Source: Paraflavisolibacter caeni
GTDB lineage: Bacteria > Bacteroidota > Bacteroidia > Chitinophagales > Chitinophagaceae
NCBI RefSeq assembly: GCF_025628885.1
Contig: NZ_JAOTIF010000001.1
Coordinates: 682,001 to 746,000 of the forward strand
Direction: 5' to 3'
Length of the DNA stretch: 64,000 nucleotides
Below, piece after piece: positions 26,493 to 36,795 of this stretch. The notes beneath the pieces are model-generated. The model had not been told where the DNA came from. It saw only the letters and a list, made by a program, of their open reading frames with translations, and ran no database searches. Every line of letters begins with the position of its first letter. Position 1 is the first letter of the stretch. A program made the position numbers and the translations under genes.

Positions 26493-28259
26493 ATGAAGAT
26501 ATTAATGCAGTATTTTAAGCCTTATAAATGGGTGGTGTTCTTAGTGCTTCTCCTTGCCGCTATTAATATTGGCTTTTCCATGCTTGATCCGATCATTTTT
26601 GGTAAGCTGCTGAACTTTGCTTTTGATTATTCTAAAAACCCGGAAGCCTACCGGCCGTTTGGGAAATTTGCACAGCCGGTCTTATTACTTTTAGGAGCAT
26701 CCATTGGTGTCGCCATGGTAAGCCGTATTGCTAAAAACTTCCAGGATTACTTTCTAAATGTGATCGTGCAAAAGTTCGGGGCCAAGGTCTTCACCGACGG
26801 CTTGCAACATGCTATGAAGCTGCCTTATGCCGAGTTTGAAGACCAGCGTAGTGGTGAAACATTGAGCATTTTACAAAAAGTTCGAACAGATACAGAACGT
26901 TTTATCAACAATTTTGTCAATATATTATTTACAGTATTCGTGGGAATTGTTATTGTTGCTGTTTTTGCGTTTCGTATTCACTGGTCGTTACCCTTTATTT
27001 ATTTTGGTGGAATTGCATTACTCATGCTAATTTCTAACCTGTTGAGTATGAAGGTAAAAACCATTCAAAAGGTCATTGTTGCACAAACGACCTCTTTGGC
27101 TGGTACAACTACGGAATCTCTTCGCAACATTGAACTGGTGAAAAGTCTGGGTTTAACCGGGCAGGAAGTGGATCGTCTGAATAAAAACACATACAAAATA
27201 CTGGGGCTGGAGCTGACAAAAGTGAAACGCATTCGTAGTATTTCATTTATACAAGGAACATTTGTAAATACACTGCGGCAAATCATTTTATTTATGCTTC
27301 TGTGGCTGGTATATCATGAACAGATGAATGCCGGGCAGTTGGTTACGATGCAGTTTTTTTCGTTTTTCATCTTTGGTCCCTTGCAGGAGATCGGCAACAT
27401 CATATTAAGCTATCGCGAGGCAGAAGCCTCTCTGTTCAATTTTAAGAACCTGATGAAAAAGGCTCCGGAGCCAATGCCATTGAAACCAACACATTTAGGA
27501 CCAGTTGAAAAATTGGATTTTAGAAATGTTAGTTTTCAACACCAGACTGCTAAGCACAAAGCAATAGATGATATCAGCTTTTCCGCCACTTTAGGTGAAA
27601 CCATTGCATTTGTTGGTCCTTCAGGTTCCGGCAAGACGACCCTCATGAAACTACTTGTTGGTTTGTATCGTCCGCTGGATGGTAAAATTTTTTATAATGG
27701 ACTGGATGAGAATCAAATAGATTTCAATGACCTGCGCAACCAGATAGGTTTTGTGACACAGGATACGCAGTTGTTTTCAGGTACAATAAAAGAAAACCTG
27801 ATGTTTGTGAATCCCGTTGCTTCAGAGGAAGATTTATTTGCTGCTTTGCAGATGGCTTCATGTCAAAACCTATTGGCTAGGGCAGAGAAAGGACTTGATA
27901 CTATGATAGGTGAAGGCGGACTTAAATTATCAGGCGGTGAAAAACAACGCCTGAGCATAGCGCGTGCTTTATTGCGCAAGCCTCGTTTGTTGATCTTTGA
28001 CGAAGCTACTTCGGCACTTGATTCCATTACTGAAGAAGAGATCAGTAGGACCATTCGCAGGGTTTCTGCACTAAATAATCAGATCACCATTTTGATTGCC
28101 CACCGTCTATCCACCATTATGCACGCTGACAGGATATATGTATTGGAGAGGGGAGAAGTAGTAGAAACCGGCACACACGAGAATTTACTGGAAGAAAAAG
28201 GCCTGTACTACGCCATGTGGCGCCAGCAGATAGGAGAACGGAAGGAAACGGTTGTTTAA
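26493..28259 (+). CDS. ABC exporter (permease-ATPase half transporter)
   Basis: A 588-aa protein of the MsbA/lipid-and-drug exporter type. Six membrane helices fill the first ~310 residues. The ATPase domain has Walker A GPSGSGKTT near residue 375, a Q-loop VTQDTQLFSG, the signature LSGGEKQRLSIARA near 478, Walker B LLIFDEATSALD near 498 and the H-loop IAHRLST. It would act as a homodimer or with an unlinked partner. No substrate can be inferred from the neighbours. Confidence 0.9.
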   Translation: MKILMQYFKPYKWVVFLVLLLAAINIGFSMLDPIIFGKLLNFAFDYSKNPEAYRPFGKFAQPVLLLLGASIGVAMVSRIAKNFQDYFLNVIVQKFGAKVFTDGLQHAMKLPYAEFEDQRSGETLSILQKVRTDTERFINNFVNILFTVFVGIVIVAVFAFRIHWSLPFIYFGGIALLMLISNLLSMKVKTIQKVIVAQTTSLAGTTTESLRNIELVKSLGLTGQEVDRLNKNTYKILGLELTKVKRIRSISFIQGTFVNTLRQIILFMLLWLVYHEQMNAGQLVTMQFFSFFIFGPLQEIGNIILSYREAEASLFNFKNLMKKAPEPMPLKPTHLGPVEKLDFRNVSFQHQTAKHKAIDDISFSATLGETIAFVGPSGSGKTTLMKLLVGLYRPLDGKIFYNGLDENQIDFNDLRNQIGFVTQDTQLFSGTIKENLMFVNPVASEEDLFAALQMASCQNLLARAEKGLDTMIGEGGLKLSGGEKQRLSIARALLRKPRLLIFDEATSALDSITEEEISRTIRRVSALNNQITILIAHRLSTIMHADRIYVLERGEVVETGTHENLLEEKGLYYAMWRQQIGERKETVV

Positions 28260-28329
28260 ATTTGGTTCAATACGGCAAACGTGACTACGCCATTTACTTC
28301 TTTGGCTTAAATGAAATGGGCACAAAAAT

Positions 28330-28352
28330 AAAAAAGCCGCTTTTAGCGGCTT
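28330..28352 (-). terminator. Intrinsic terminator of the response-regulator gene
   Basis: AAGCCGC (28334-28340) pairs with GCGGCTT (28346-28352) around a five-base loop. Read on the minus strand, the stem is followed by a run of T, just downstream of the gene ending at 28398. On the plus strand it lacks a T-run. Confidence 0.75.
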
Positions 28353-28397
28353 GAATAGGAATCTATGATAGATAATTTCAGAATCAAAAACTAGTGT

Positions 28398-28799
28398 TTA
28401 ATCTATAACAAGTGGTTCCAGTTGTTTCAGAATTTGTTGCCAGCCAGTATAAGTGTCAGGTTTGGTCAGGTACATGGCTGCGCCAAGTCGTTTGCACATT
28501 TCCATATCTATTTTACTGGCAGAGGTTGTAACGATGATTACAGGAATGTCTTTAAACTCAGGCATGGCTTTAAGGCGCTGTAATGTTTGCCTGCCATCAA
28601 GAGTTGGCATATTTAAGTCAAGGATAATGGCCGCGGGTTTACTGTCTTCATTGCAGTTAGCAAGATAGGCTAAGACTTGTTTTCCATTTTCTACGAAGTC
28701 AATATACATTGGAGAAGCCATGGATTTGCAAGCCTCGCTTACCCAAGCTTTATCATCTAAATCATCATCAGCGTATAAGACTTTTTTTATGGAATTCAC
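28398..28799 (-). CDS. Stand-alone response regulator (CheY-like receiver)
   Basis: A receiver domain only, about 133 aa from a GTG at 28799; a TTG start 54 bases upstream would add residues not typical of the family. Features: acidic pocket ADDDLDD near the N-terminus, phospho-acceptor Asp61 in IILDLNMPTLDG, switch Thr in IIVTTSAS and the conserved Lys in YLTKPDT. There is no output domain or adjacent sensor kinase. It resembles the receivers that act downstream of phytochrome-like or hybrid kinases (Rcp1 type). Confidence 0.88.
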   Translation of the reverse strand: MNSIKKVLYADDDLDDKAWVSEACKSMASPMYIDFVENGKQVLAYLANCNEDSKPAAIILDLNMPTLDGRQTLQRLKAMPEFKDIPVIIVTTSASKIDMEMCKRLGAAMYLTKPDTYTGWQQILKQLEPLVID

Positions 28800-28995
28800 A
28801 GTTAGTTGAATTTTCCTTTGTCGCGGCTCAATAAGCTTTCTACAAATGTTCAATCAGAGATTTACATATTAACTTATTTGACATTTACGCAACAAATATG
28901 TTATTTACACAAATATATTAGTTTTTCACCAATTGAGCTTATTGTTGAGTTAAAAGATATCAACACATCTGCCTTAAATAATACTTCCCTGCGGT

Positions 28996-30171
28996 TTATA
29001 ATTTTTCCACAATTCCGGCAATTCCCTGTCCGCCACCTACGCAGGCTGTCACCATACCATATTTTTTGTTTTCTCTTTCCAGCTCATTTAAAATTTGAAC
29101 AGTTAATTTGCAACCGGTACAACCCAGAGGATGGCCCAATGCTATTGCACCTCCATTTTTATTGACTATTTCGGAATTTAATCCAGCTTCCCGGATCACT
29201 GCAATTGATTGTGATGCAAAAGCCTCATTTAATTCAATTAAGTCAATATCCGATAGGTTCATATTAGCTTGTTGTAACACTTTAGGAATAGCAGCAACGG
29301 GGCCAATACCCATGATGCGTGGATGTACGCCAGCAGATGCACAGGCTATTAATCGCCCTATAGGTTTTAAGTTTAACCGGTTAATTAATCTTTCACTCAT
29401 GACCAAAACAAAAGCTGCCCCATCACTGGTTTGAGAAGAATTGCCGGCTGTGACTACACCATTCGCTGCAAACACCGGTTTCAATTTTGCTAATACTTCC
29501 ATTGAAGTATCAGCACGAGGGCCTTCGTCTGTATCGACTATAAAAGTTCTTTTTTGCTTTTTACCTTTTTCATCCAGGTAAACTTCTTCCACATTAATGG
29601 GTAAAATGCCCTTTTGGAAATAACCATTGGCAATTGCATTCAATGCCTTTTGGTGGGAGTGGTAAGAAAATTCATCCTGGCTTTCACGGCTAACATTGTA
29701 TTCTTTTGCCACAGCTTCGGCTGTTAGTCCCATACTTAAATAATAATCAGGATCATCCTTAGCAATGGAATAGGCCGGAACTGTCTTCCAGCCAGCTGTA
29801 GGTACCAGGCTCATGCTTTCGGTGCCGCCGGCAATAATGCAATCTGCCATACCCATGCGGATCTTGGCAGTGGCAATGGCAATTGTTTCCAATCCGGAGG
29901 CACAATAGCGGTTGACTGTCATTCCTGGTGTATCATAGCCAATACCGCGGGCCGCGATGATACGACCAACCTGAAGGCCCTGTTCAGCTTCCGGTACAGC
30001 ATTGCCAACAATCACATCATCTACCAGATTTTTATCCAGCTGAGGAACAGAATTCAACAAGCCTTTGATGACTTCAATGGCCAGGTCGTCTGGCCGGAAG
30101 AAGCGAAATCCACCACGCTTTGCTTTACCTACTGCGGTACGGTAACCAGCTACTATATAAGCTTCCTGCAT
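28996..30171 (-). CDS. fadA: Acetyl-CoA C-acyltransferase (thiolase)
   Basis: A 391-aa thiolase that cleaves 3-ketoacyl-CoA in beta-oxidation, or runs in reverse to condense acetyl-CoA. The nucleophile is Cys90 in NRYCASGLE. The other hallmarks are NGGAIALGHPLGCTG with the catalytic His, and the second active-site Cys in TACVGGGQGIAG near the C-terminus. No fadB/hydratase gene is adjacent, so it stands alone here. Confidence 0.9.
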   Translation of the reverse strand: MQEAYIVAGYRTAVGKAKRGGFRFFRPDDLAIEVIKGLLNSVPQLDKNLVDDVIVGNAVPEAEQGLQVGRIIAARGIGYDTPGMTVNRYCASGLETIAIATAKIRMGMADCIIAGGTESMSLVPTAGWKTVPAYSIAKDDPDYYLSMGLTAEAVAKEYNVSRESQDEFSYHSHQKALNAIANGYFQKGILPINVEEVYLDEKGKKQKRTFIVDTDEGPRADTSMEVLAKLKPVFAANGVVTAGNSSQTSDGAAFVLVMSERLINRLNLKPIGRLIACASAGVHPRIMGIGPVAAIPKVLQQANMNLSDIDLIELNEAFASQSIAVIREAGLNSEIVNKNGGAIALGHPLGCTGCKLTVQILNELERENKKYGMVTACVGGGQGIAGIVEKL

Positions 30172-30275
30172 ATGTTCAAATTTGTGTTCTTATAAAATTA
30201 AGAATTTACACTCAGCCTTAAAAGTAGAGTTTTGTCGTTCCATCTCATTTACGCTATCCTTATCTTCGCACCCCC

Positions 30276-31349
30276 ATGTATCAACAACTTAGAAGCATTT
30301 TATTCCGGTTTCAGCCAGAAACGGCGCACCATATTTCAATGTTCGGATTAAGAACCTTGAGCTCAATTCCTTTTGTCCGTAAAAGTCTTTCAAAACTGTT
30401 TTCCCCAAAACGCCTCGATGGGGGTTCTTCTCTTGTCACCAAACACTTTGGTTTGACTTTTAAAAATCCAATCGGCCTAGGTGCTGGATTTGATAAGAAT
30501 GCCAATTATTTGAGCGAATTGGAGATGTTGGGCTTTGGTTTTGTTGAAATAGGTACGGTGACTCCAAAAGCCCAGCCGGGCAATGATCAGCCACGATTAT
30601 TCAGGTTGCCACAGGATAAAGCCCTGATCAACAGAATGGGATTTAATAATGAAGGGGTTGAAGTTGTTGCTAAGAGGTTAAAGGCATGGAAAGAACGTCA
30701 ATTATCCATGGGCAATGGCCAATCGCGTACGCATTTACCACTCATTATCGGTGGTAATATTGGTAAAAACAAGGTGACACCTAATGAGGATGCATGGAAG
30801 GATTATGAGATCTGCTTTAAGTCATTGCATGACTACGTAGACTTTTTTGTCGTAAATGTTAGTTCTCCTAACACCCCAGGCTTGAGAGAGCTGCAGGAAA
30901 AGGATGCTTTGAAAAGAATTCTGACTCACCTTCAGACGCTGAATAAAGATTATAAGCAGCCTAGACCTATTCTGTTGAAGATTGCACCAGATCTTACCTG
31001 GACCCAGATCGATGATGTGGTAGACCTTGCTAAAGAAATCAATCTTGATGGTCTTGTCGCAACGAATACTACAATTGACAGGAGCGGCCTTCAAACAAAA
31101 AATGAAGAGGTTCAAGAAATAGGTGCTGGCGGCTTGAGTGGATTGCCCTTACAAAAACGTGCTACTGAGGTCGTTTCCTATATACATAAAAAGACAGGAG
31201 GAACGATACCCATTATTGCCAGTGGTGGCATATTTACAGCCAATGATGCCAAAGAGAAAATGCAAGCAGGCGGTATTCTTTGCGAAGTATGGACAGGTTT
31301 TATTTATGAAGGCCCTTTTATTGTAAAGAAAATCTGCGATCAGTTGTAA
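30276..31349 (+). CDS. pyrD: Dihydroorotate dehydrogenase (quinone), class 2
   Basis: This membrane-associated FMN enzyme oxidises dihydroorotate to orotate in pyrimidine synthesis and passes electrons to menaquinone. The 357-aa length and N-terminal helix (LRSILFRFQPETAHHIS) mark class 2. The FMN/substrate motifs NPIGLGAGFDKNA, INRMGFNNEG and NVSSPNTPG with catalytic Ser197 are present, and IASGGIF and TGFIYEGP are near the end. The -7-like TATCTTCG (30261-30268) lies just before the ATG at 30276, so the leader may be very short. Confidence 0.95.
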   Translation: MYQQLRSILFRFQPETAHHISMFGLRTLSSIPFVRKSLSKLFSPKRLDGGSSLVTKHFGLTFKNPIGLGAGFDKNANYLSELEMLGFGFVEIGTVTPKAQPGNDQPRLFRLPQDKALINRMGFNNEGVEVVAKRLKAWKERQLSMGNGQSRTHLPLIIGGNIGKNKVTPNEDAWKDYEICFKSLHDYVDFFVVNVSSPNTPGLRELQEKDALKRILTHLQTLNKDYKQPRPILLKIAPDLTWTQIDDVVDLAKEINLDGLVATNTTIDRSGLQTKNEEVQEIGAGGLSGLPLQKRATEVVSYIHKKTGGTIPIIASGGIFTANDAKEKMQAGGILCEVWTGFIYEGPFIVKKICDQL

Positions 31350-31409
31350 AGTACTATTTGCAATAGGCAATGAGCGGGTAAATTTCATTAAACATTAAAC
31401 ATCTGGACC

Positions 31410-32207
31410 ATGGAAGGGTTATTTTCAATAGATAATATAATTAGTCTTTTTACGCTAGCGCTTTTGGAAGTGATACTAGGAATTGACAACGTGATCTTTG
31501 TTTCCATCATCATGGGGCGGCTTCATAAGAGCAAGCAATTAAATGCTAGAAGGCTTTGGATGGTGACTGGTATTGGTGTGCGTGTAATTTTGTTATTCTG
31601 CCTGAGCTGGTTGGTGCAGCAAAAAGGGAAACCTCTATTTACTGTCTTTGGCAGAGGCTTCGACCTTGCAAGCCTGGTTATGATTGGCGGAGGATTGTTT
31701 CTGCTGTATAAAACTGTAAAAGAAATACACCATAAGCTAGAAGGAGATGAAGCAGCTTTAGAAGACAATGCTACTAAGAAAGCGGCTTCATTTGGAGCTG
31801 CCATTCTTCAAATTATCATCGTTGATATGATCTTTTCATTTGATAGTATGATCACAGCAGTAGGTATAGCTAAAGAGCTTCCAATCATGATCATTGCAGT
31901 TTGTATTGCGATGGTAATCATGTTTTTATTTAGTCAGAAGATTTCTGACTTTATTCATAAACACCCAACACTGAAAATGCTGGCGCTTTCATTTCTGGTG
32001 CTGGTGGCTGTTGTATTATTGATGGAAGGCTGGAATTCAGAGCAGGCGCATGAATTGCATTTGAAAAACTATGTTTATTTCGCGATGGCCTTTTCATTTG
32101 GCGTAGAGTTACTGAATATGCGACTGAGAAAGCGTATAACCAAACCCGTTGAACTACGTGGACCAGTGCAAAGAGAGGAAGTTTTAACAGACGATCAGGC
32201 ACATTAG
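31410..32207 (+). CDS. TerC-family membrane protein
   Basis: A 265-aa protein with about seven membrane helices. The TerC signature is clear: LEVILGIDNVIFVSI in the first helix and DMIFSFDSMITAVGIA later, with acidic residues buried in the membrane as in Mn(II)-handling relatives of this family. TerC proteins are linked to tellurite resistance or manganese efflux, and some help metallate exported proteins. No tellurite genes are nearby. It converges on rsmE with 17 bases between. Confidence 0.88.
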   Translation: MEGLFSIDNIISLFTLALLEVILGIDNVIFVSIIMGRLHKSKQLNARRLWMVTGIGVRVILLFCLSWLVQQKGKPLFTVFGRGFDLASLVMIGGGLFLLYKTVKEIHHKLEGDEAALEDNATKKAASFGAAILQIIIVDMIFSFDSMITAVGIAKELPIMIIAVCIAMVIMFLFSQKISDFIHKHPTLKMLALSFLVLVAVVLLMEGWNSEQAHELHLKNYVYFAMAFSFGVELLNMRLRKRITKPVELRGPVQREEVLTDDQAH

Positions 32208-32224
32208 TTTTGATAGGTTATCGA

Positions 32225-32950
32225 CTATACATTTCTTAACAGTGCTGCTGCAACCATACCTGCTGTTTCTGTGCGCAGGCGGGTATTACCTAAAGCTACA
32301 GGCTGAAACTTATGTTGTAATGCTATATTGATTTCCTGAAGACTGAAATCTCCTTCTGGGCCGATAAGGATGATTGATGATTGTTTTGTGGAGAATGCGG
32401 CCAGTTGCTGCTTTTGCTCGGGAAGGCAATGTGCTATATATTTCTGCTCATAGTGAAATTCCTGCTGGAGCTGACCATTTTTATTTGATTGAATCACCAC
32501 TTCTTCAAACAGTGTTGGCTGATGCAGTACAGGCAACCAGCACTGTTGAGATTGGAGCATTGCGCTGATTAGTATTTGCTGCAACCTTTCATGCCTGAAT
32601 TTCTCCTTTTCTGTTCTTTCGCAAATCAAAGGAATGATCTCGTTAACACCAATCTCAGTTGCTTTTTCGAGGAACCATTCGAACCGTGAATTGTTTTTAA
32701 TAAGTGAAATGGCAATGGCTATTTTGGGTGAAAGCTGTAATTCAGTTTCTGTTTCTAAAATTTTTACTTCGCACTTTTTACGTTGATCATTGATGATTTC
32801 AGCTGACGCCTTTATTCCCCTGCCATTGGTTAACAGCAATTGCTCGCCAACCTTCATGCGCAATACCTGGGTGATATGTTTGGATGTATCTTCATCCAGT
32901 ACGATATCACCAGCTGCTATATCATCAATGTAAAAAAAGGGTAAGGCCAT
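32225..32950 (-). CDS. rsmE: 16S rRNA (uracil1498-N3)-methyltransferase RsmE
   Basis: A 241-aa SPOUT-class methyltransferase that methylates U1498 of 16S rRNA. Hallmarks: the N-terminal HITQVLRMKVGEQLLLTNG domain, SRFEWFLEKATEIGVNEIIPL and the knot region IILIGPEGDFS with LGNTRLRTETAG. The start ATG is at 32950. The next gene upstream on the same strand is dnaB, 57 bases away, so the two may be cotranscribed. Confidence 0.93.
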   Translation of the reverse strand: MALPFFYIDDIAAGDIVLDEDTSKHITQVLRMKVGEQLLLTNGRGIKASAEIINDQRKKCEVKILETETELQLSPKIAIAISLIKNNSRFEWFLEKATEIGVNEIIPLICERTEKEKFRHERLQQILISAMLQSQQCWLPVLHQPTLFEEVVIQSNKNGQLQQEFHYEQKYIAHCLPEQKQQLAAFSTKQSSIILIGPEGDFSLQEINIALQHKFQPVALGNTRLRTETAGMVAAALLRNV

Positions 32951-33007
32951 GATTATTTCAAGCTTTCAATTAATTCCTATCCGAACTTTCCCGTAATCAT
33001 CAGAGGT

Positions 33008-34546
33008 TTAGAAAGGATCATCATCATCTTGAAGGTCATTCATTTTACTACCAGTTTGAATATACATACGAGGACCGTCTTCATCTGGCACCGGTTTAAA
33101 GTTAGATGGGAGATTTCCTCCAAAATTGCCGGCCGAATCATCAAAGAATCGCTGAATTTCCAGGCGGGCCCTCAATACAATAGTTTCCAGCGAACCGTTA
33201 CGGTGTTTGGCTATACGGATGTGCGTTTCACCTCGGTTGCTTTCTCCCATTTCATTGTTATTGATATTATAGTATTCAGGACGGTAGATAAAGCAAACCA
33301 TGTCGGCATCCTGCTCGATGGCTCCAGATTCACGAAGGTCACTCAGCTGCGGCATTTTGTCGCCGTCCTTTCTTTTTTCAACTTCCCGGCTTAACTGAGA
33401 CAATGCAATGATTGGCACCTGCAACTCTTTAGCGAGACCCTTAAGGTTACGGGAGATGGTACTGATCTCCTGTTCACGGTTGGAGCCTTTGTCTCCGGTT
33501 CCGCTCATCAACTGCAAGTAGTCGATGATGATGAAGCCGATATTATTCATACTTTTTAAGCGGCGGCATTTGGCGCGCAATTCAAAGATGTTCAGGGCGG
33601 CAGAATCGTCAATGAAGATGGGTGCCTGGGCGAGCCTTTGGATACCCTTTGCATAGAGCTGTTTCATTTCGTGTTCTTCCATCTTACCCCGGGCAATTTT
33701 CTCCAGCCAGATCTCACTTTCTGCCGATAAGATACGTTGTACCAGCTGACTGGCACTCATCTCAAGGGAGAATACCGCAACTGGCGTAGGTTTGGTAGGG
33801 TGCAGGGCCGCATTACGGGCTAGGTTAAGCGCGAAGGCTGTTTTACCCACGGCAGGACGGGCCGCCAGGATAATCAAGTCGGTATTTTGCCAGCCGTAGG
33901 TTACTTTGTCCAGGCTGGGGAAACCACTAGGAACACCGGTGATATCTTCGTTCCGGTGGCGCAAGTCTTCAATACGTTGTATTGTTTGTACCAGTACCGA
34001 GTCGATGGATTTATAACTATTTTTCAGGTTGTTACTGGTTACCTCGTACATTTTGCTCTCTGCCATATCCAGAAGGTCGAACACATCGGTGCTGTCTTCG
34101 TAAGCTTCGGAGATGATTTCACCACTGATGCGAATGAGTTCACGTTGGATGAACTTCTGCAGCACAATACGCGAGTGAGCTTCAATGTTGGCAGAGGAAA
34201 CGACGCTATTGGTTAGTTTTGTAACATAGTATGGACCGCCCACGATATCCAGTTCTTCGCGGAATCTTAATTCTTCCACTACTGTCAGGATATCAATAGG
34301 CTGGCTTTTATTCGCCAGGCCTTGCATGGCCCGGAAGATGCGCTGATGCGCATCTACGTAAAAACAATCTGGTTTCAGGATTTCAATTACGGTATCAAAA
34401 GCTCCTTTTTCGAGCATAACGGCACCGAGTATGGCTTCTTCCAGTTCTCTTGCCTGTGGCGGCACTTTGCCATACACCATTGTACTCAGGTCCACAGAGG
34501 CCTTTCTTCTTTGCTTTTTGTCGCGATTGAGGTTTGAAACATCCAT
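33008..34546 (-). CDS. dnaB: Replicative DNA helicase DnaB
   Basis: A 512-aa hexameric helicase that unwinds the replication fork. The N-terminal DnaB domain begins PPQARELEEAILGAVML. The RecA-like motor has Walker A in AARPAVGKTAFALN, FSLEMSASQLVQR, Walker B IIIDYLQLM and the LSQLSREVEKR arginine-finger region, with the ESGAIEQDADMV motif. The acidic tail (DLQDDDDPF) is usual. The ATG is at 34546, followed upstream by a 728-base gap without genes. Confidence 0.95.
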   Translation of the reverse strand: MDVSNLNRDKKQRRKASVDLSTMVYGKVPPQARELEEAILGAVMLEKGAFDTVIEILKPDCFYVDAHQRIFRAMQGLANKSQPIDILTVVEELRFREELDIVGGPYYVTKLTNSVVSSANIEAHSRIVLQKFIQRELIRISGEIISEAYEDSTDVFDLLDMAESKMYEVTSNNLKNSYKSIDSVLVQTIQRIEDLRHRNEDITGVPSGFPSLDKVTYGWQNTDLIILAARPAVGKTAFALNLARNAALHPTKPTPVAVFSLEMSASQLVQRILSAESEIWLEKIARGKMEEHEMKQLYAKGIQRLAQAPIFIDDSAALNIFELRAKCRRLKSMNNIGFIIIDYLQLMSGTGDKGSNREQEISTISRNLKGLAKELQVPIIALSQLSREVEKRKDGDKMPQLSDLRESGAIEQDADMVCFIYRPEYYNINNNEMGESNRGETHIRIAKHRNGSLETIVLRARLEIQRFFDDSAGNFGGNLPSNFKPVPDEDGPRMYIQTGSKMNDLQDDDDPF

Positions 34547-35274
34547 AAAATTCAGAAAATAGGTTAAACCATTGATTTTTTATCAATGACAAAAAGGTTT
34601 CGACCAGACTTGTAACATGTATTGATGGCTATAACTCTAAGTGTTATCACTAAGCCAGTTTGTAAAGATACTGGCAGAAATAGGTGATATCCTTTCCATT
34701 CGCCTTTTATTTGTTTCCACAACTCCAGGCAACCTTTATGCACATTTTTATGACAGTTATTCACTAAAAAGCAATGGTTTGACACAAAGTTGATACAATT
34801 TTCGCACCTGGAAATGGGATGTGAACAATTAAGCTTTACCAACACTTAGGTTTGGCTAGCAGCGAAGGTGAAGTGTAGATTGTATGATATTGTATGTTAA
34901 TATGGGGCGATTTAAAAAGGAAATGGAAAATCAAATTGAGATTGGGAAGTGATCTTAACGGCGAGGTTTGAACGGAAAACTCTTATAATATATTTGGTAT
35001 TTATTTTATATTAAGGAGCTTTTTATAATTTGCCTTATGTTAATTTGTTTTTTTGCTAGTTATTGATATTTTTATTATGCAATTTTTCCCATTTTAAAAG
35101 AATAGGCATTGCTTTTGCTAAGACGCACTTTGCCGAAGGATCCTAAACATCCTATCCAACTTCCGACCCATTAGAATTTATTGACGACTAACTGCTGATG
35201 AAATAAGCATTTCTTGTAAATCCTTTTCTCATAACCCTATGTTTTGGCTTTAAGAAAACAATTCTTTTAAACCA
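34547..35274. other. Intergenic region (728 bases) between divergent dnaB and TM2 gene
   Basis: AT-rich, with many stops in all frames. A 93-codon frame on the minus strand (34564-34845) is Cys/His-scattered and looks like chance. No tRNA, hairpin terminator or long repeat was found by eye. It presumably holds the promoters of both flanking genes. Confidence 0.45.
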
Positions 35275-35640
35275 ATGGATAATTTCAAACCAAAATCTTT
35301 ACAAAATGCCTATTGGCTTTGGCTGGCTGGTTTTTTTGGCTGCCTGGGATTTCACCGCTTTTATTTGAAAAAGAAAAAGACTGCAATTATATGGATGTGT
35401 ACAGCTGGCTTTTTCGGTATCGGTGCACTGGTCGATCTGTTTCTCATGAACTGGCTGGTCAAGCGGTACAACCTGATTGAAAAAATGAAGGCGTTGCAGG
35501 CTGAAATGGACCAGGCTGCCATCTGGAAAGAACGATTTGCCCGTGTACAGAGATATGCTGAAGCTGCTGCTAAACACGATCGAGAGTTAAAGTTGCAAGA
35601 AGAGATCAAGCAATTGAAGGAAGAATTGGTGTTGAGATAA
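35275..35640 (+). CDS. TM2-domain protein
   Basis: A 121-aa protein. Residues 11-65 form a TM2 domain: two membrane helices (AYWLWLAGFFGCLGFHRFYL and IIWMCTAGFFGIGALVDLFL) with the typical GFHRFYL and the Asp in ALVDLF. The rest is a charged coiled coil (about 66-120). TM2 domains are widespread and of uncertain function, perhaps helix-pair sensing in the membrane. It stands alone after a long non-coding gap. Confidence 0.85.
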   Translation: MDNFKPKSLQNAYWLWLAGFFGCLGFHRFYLKKKKTAIIWMCTAGFFGIGALVDLFLMNWLVKRYNLIEKMKALQAEMDQAAIWKERFARVQRYAEAAAKHDRELKLQEEIKQLKEELVLR

Positions 35641-35916
35641 GTTGTCTTTAAAGTATTGAACTGATTCTGCTACCAGATTGTTTGCTGTTACTTTAAATGA
35701 AGTCATATGGCCGTCGACCGTGCATTTCTTTCCTTTCTCCGCACCGGCCTATATTTTTCTGTTGCTTGTATTACCATCAAAGAATTGGTAGACCTGTCTA
35801 TTTGCTCCGTTTATACATGTCTGTTACCACTGCTCTTGCTTATAAAATAATTAACATGCCTGTATTTGTCATAATGTAGGGGCGCTTTTAGATTTGGGAA
35901 CAAATACCTGGCGCAT

Positions 35917-36501
35917 ATGAAGTTTTTCTACTTACCTCTTTTTATTGTTGTTATTTCGTTCTGCTCTTGCAGAAAAGATGTTCAAAAACCAGGGTCGGTT
36001 TCGAATTTGCCTGACGAGACTGCAACTTTATTAAGAAAGTTTACATATCCTGCCAGCAATACAGCAGATTCTGTGAGCTTTGTACTAAGTAGAGATTCCA
36101 TTAAGATATCTGGCAGCAACAATACGGGCAAGCAATTGATTTTGGCAGTGGATATTCCTTATCCTCAAGGAAACGATTATATTAAATTTACTATTAATGA
36201 AGGAAAGCTGAAACCTGGTCTTGTAGGTGCATACACAATCGTGTCTTCTCCGGTTGGCGGACTTCAGGGTGATGCACAGGTGAATTACAGGTATAAAAAA
36301 GACACATACTCATATGTAGAATTTTATCCTGGGAATGCTGATGGTGTTTTACAATTTACTTCTTATGACCCCGGGCAGAAGCTATTGGCAGGTACGTATA
36401 GTTTTCATATAAATAGCTTACATAATCCTAAAATTGGAATGAATTGGGTAGAGACGAGGATTGATGTGAAGGGAAGTTTTGGAAATATGCAGATAAAGTA
36501 A
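35917..36501 (+). CDS. Lipoprotein of unknown function
   Basis: A 194-aa protein with a lipoprotein-type signal (MKFFYLPLFIVVISFCSC; lipidated Cys16 or Cys18). The mature part is beta-rich, with several SNNTGK and YSYVEFYPGNADG-type strands, and no catalytic motif. I do not recognise the family. It is followed by a hairpin terminator (36522-36550), so it is probably transcribed by itself. Confidence 0.7.
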   Translation: MKFFYLPLFIVVISFCSCRKDVQKPGSVSNLPDETATLLRKFTYPASNTADSVSFVLSRDSIKISGSNNTGKQLILAVDIPYPQGNDYIKFTINEGKLKPGLVGAYTIVSSPVGGLQGDAQVNYRYKKDTYSYVEFYPGNADGVLQFTSYDPGQKLLAGTYSFHINSLHNPKIGMNWVETRIDVKGSFGNMQIK

Positions 36502-36521
36502 AATAGTTTTTAGATTAGTAG

Positions 36522-36550
36522 AAAAGCCCCGCATAAGTGGGGCCTTTTTT
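36522..36550 (+). terminator. Intrinsic terminator after the 35917 lipoprotein gene
   Basis: GCCCC and GGGGC pair around a nine-base loop and are followed by six T residues. An A-run precedes the stem with one mismatch to the T side. Confidence 0.8.
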
Positions 36551-36795
36551 AATTGTTGACAATCTTTGATAAGATGGGTTTGTTAATGATAGTGCATATT
36601 TAAGACAAGCATATCTTATTGAAGTTCAGTAGCGTATAAGTGTTTTTTGCAAAAAATACTTTAGAAAAGCTTGCATTTTATACAGCGCATGTATAAATTT
36701 AATGTGTCTTTAATATTGAACTTATTATTTATCTTCTGAATAATAAGAATTAGGCTTAACCTGTGTAAGGCTACACCAAAACTAACTTTCAATAT

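Noticed and set aside
34564-34845. A 93-codon minus-strand open frame upstream of dnaB
   Set aside because: No recognisable domain and scattered Cys. It lies in AT-rich spacer and could be chance.
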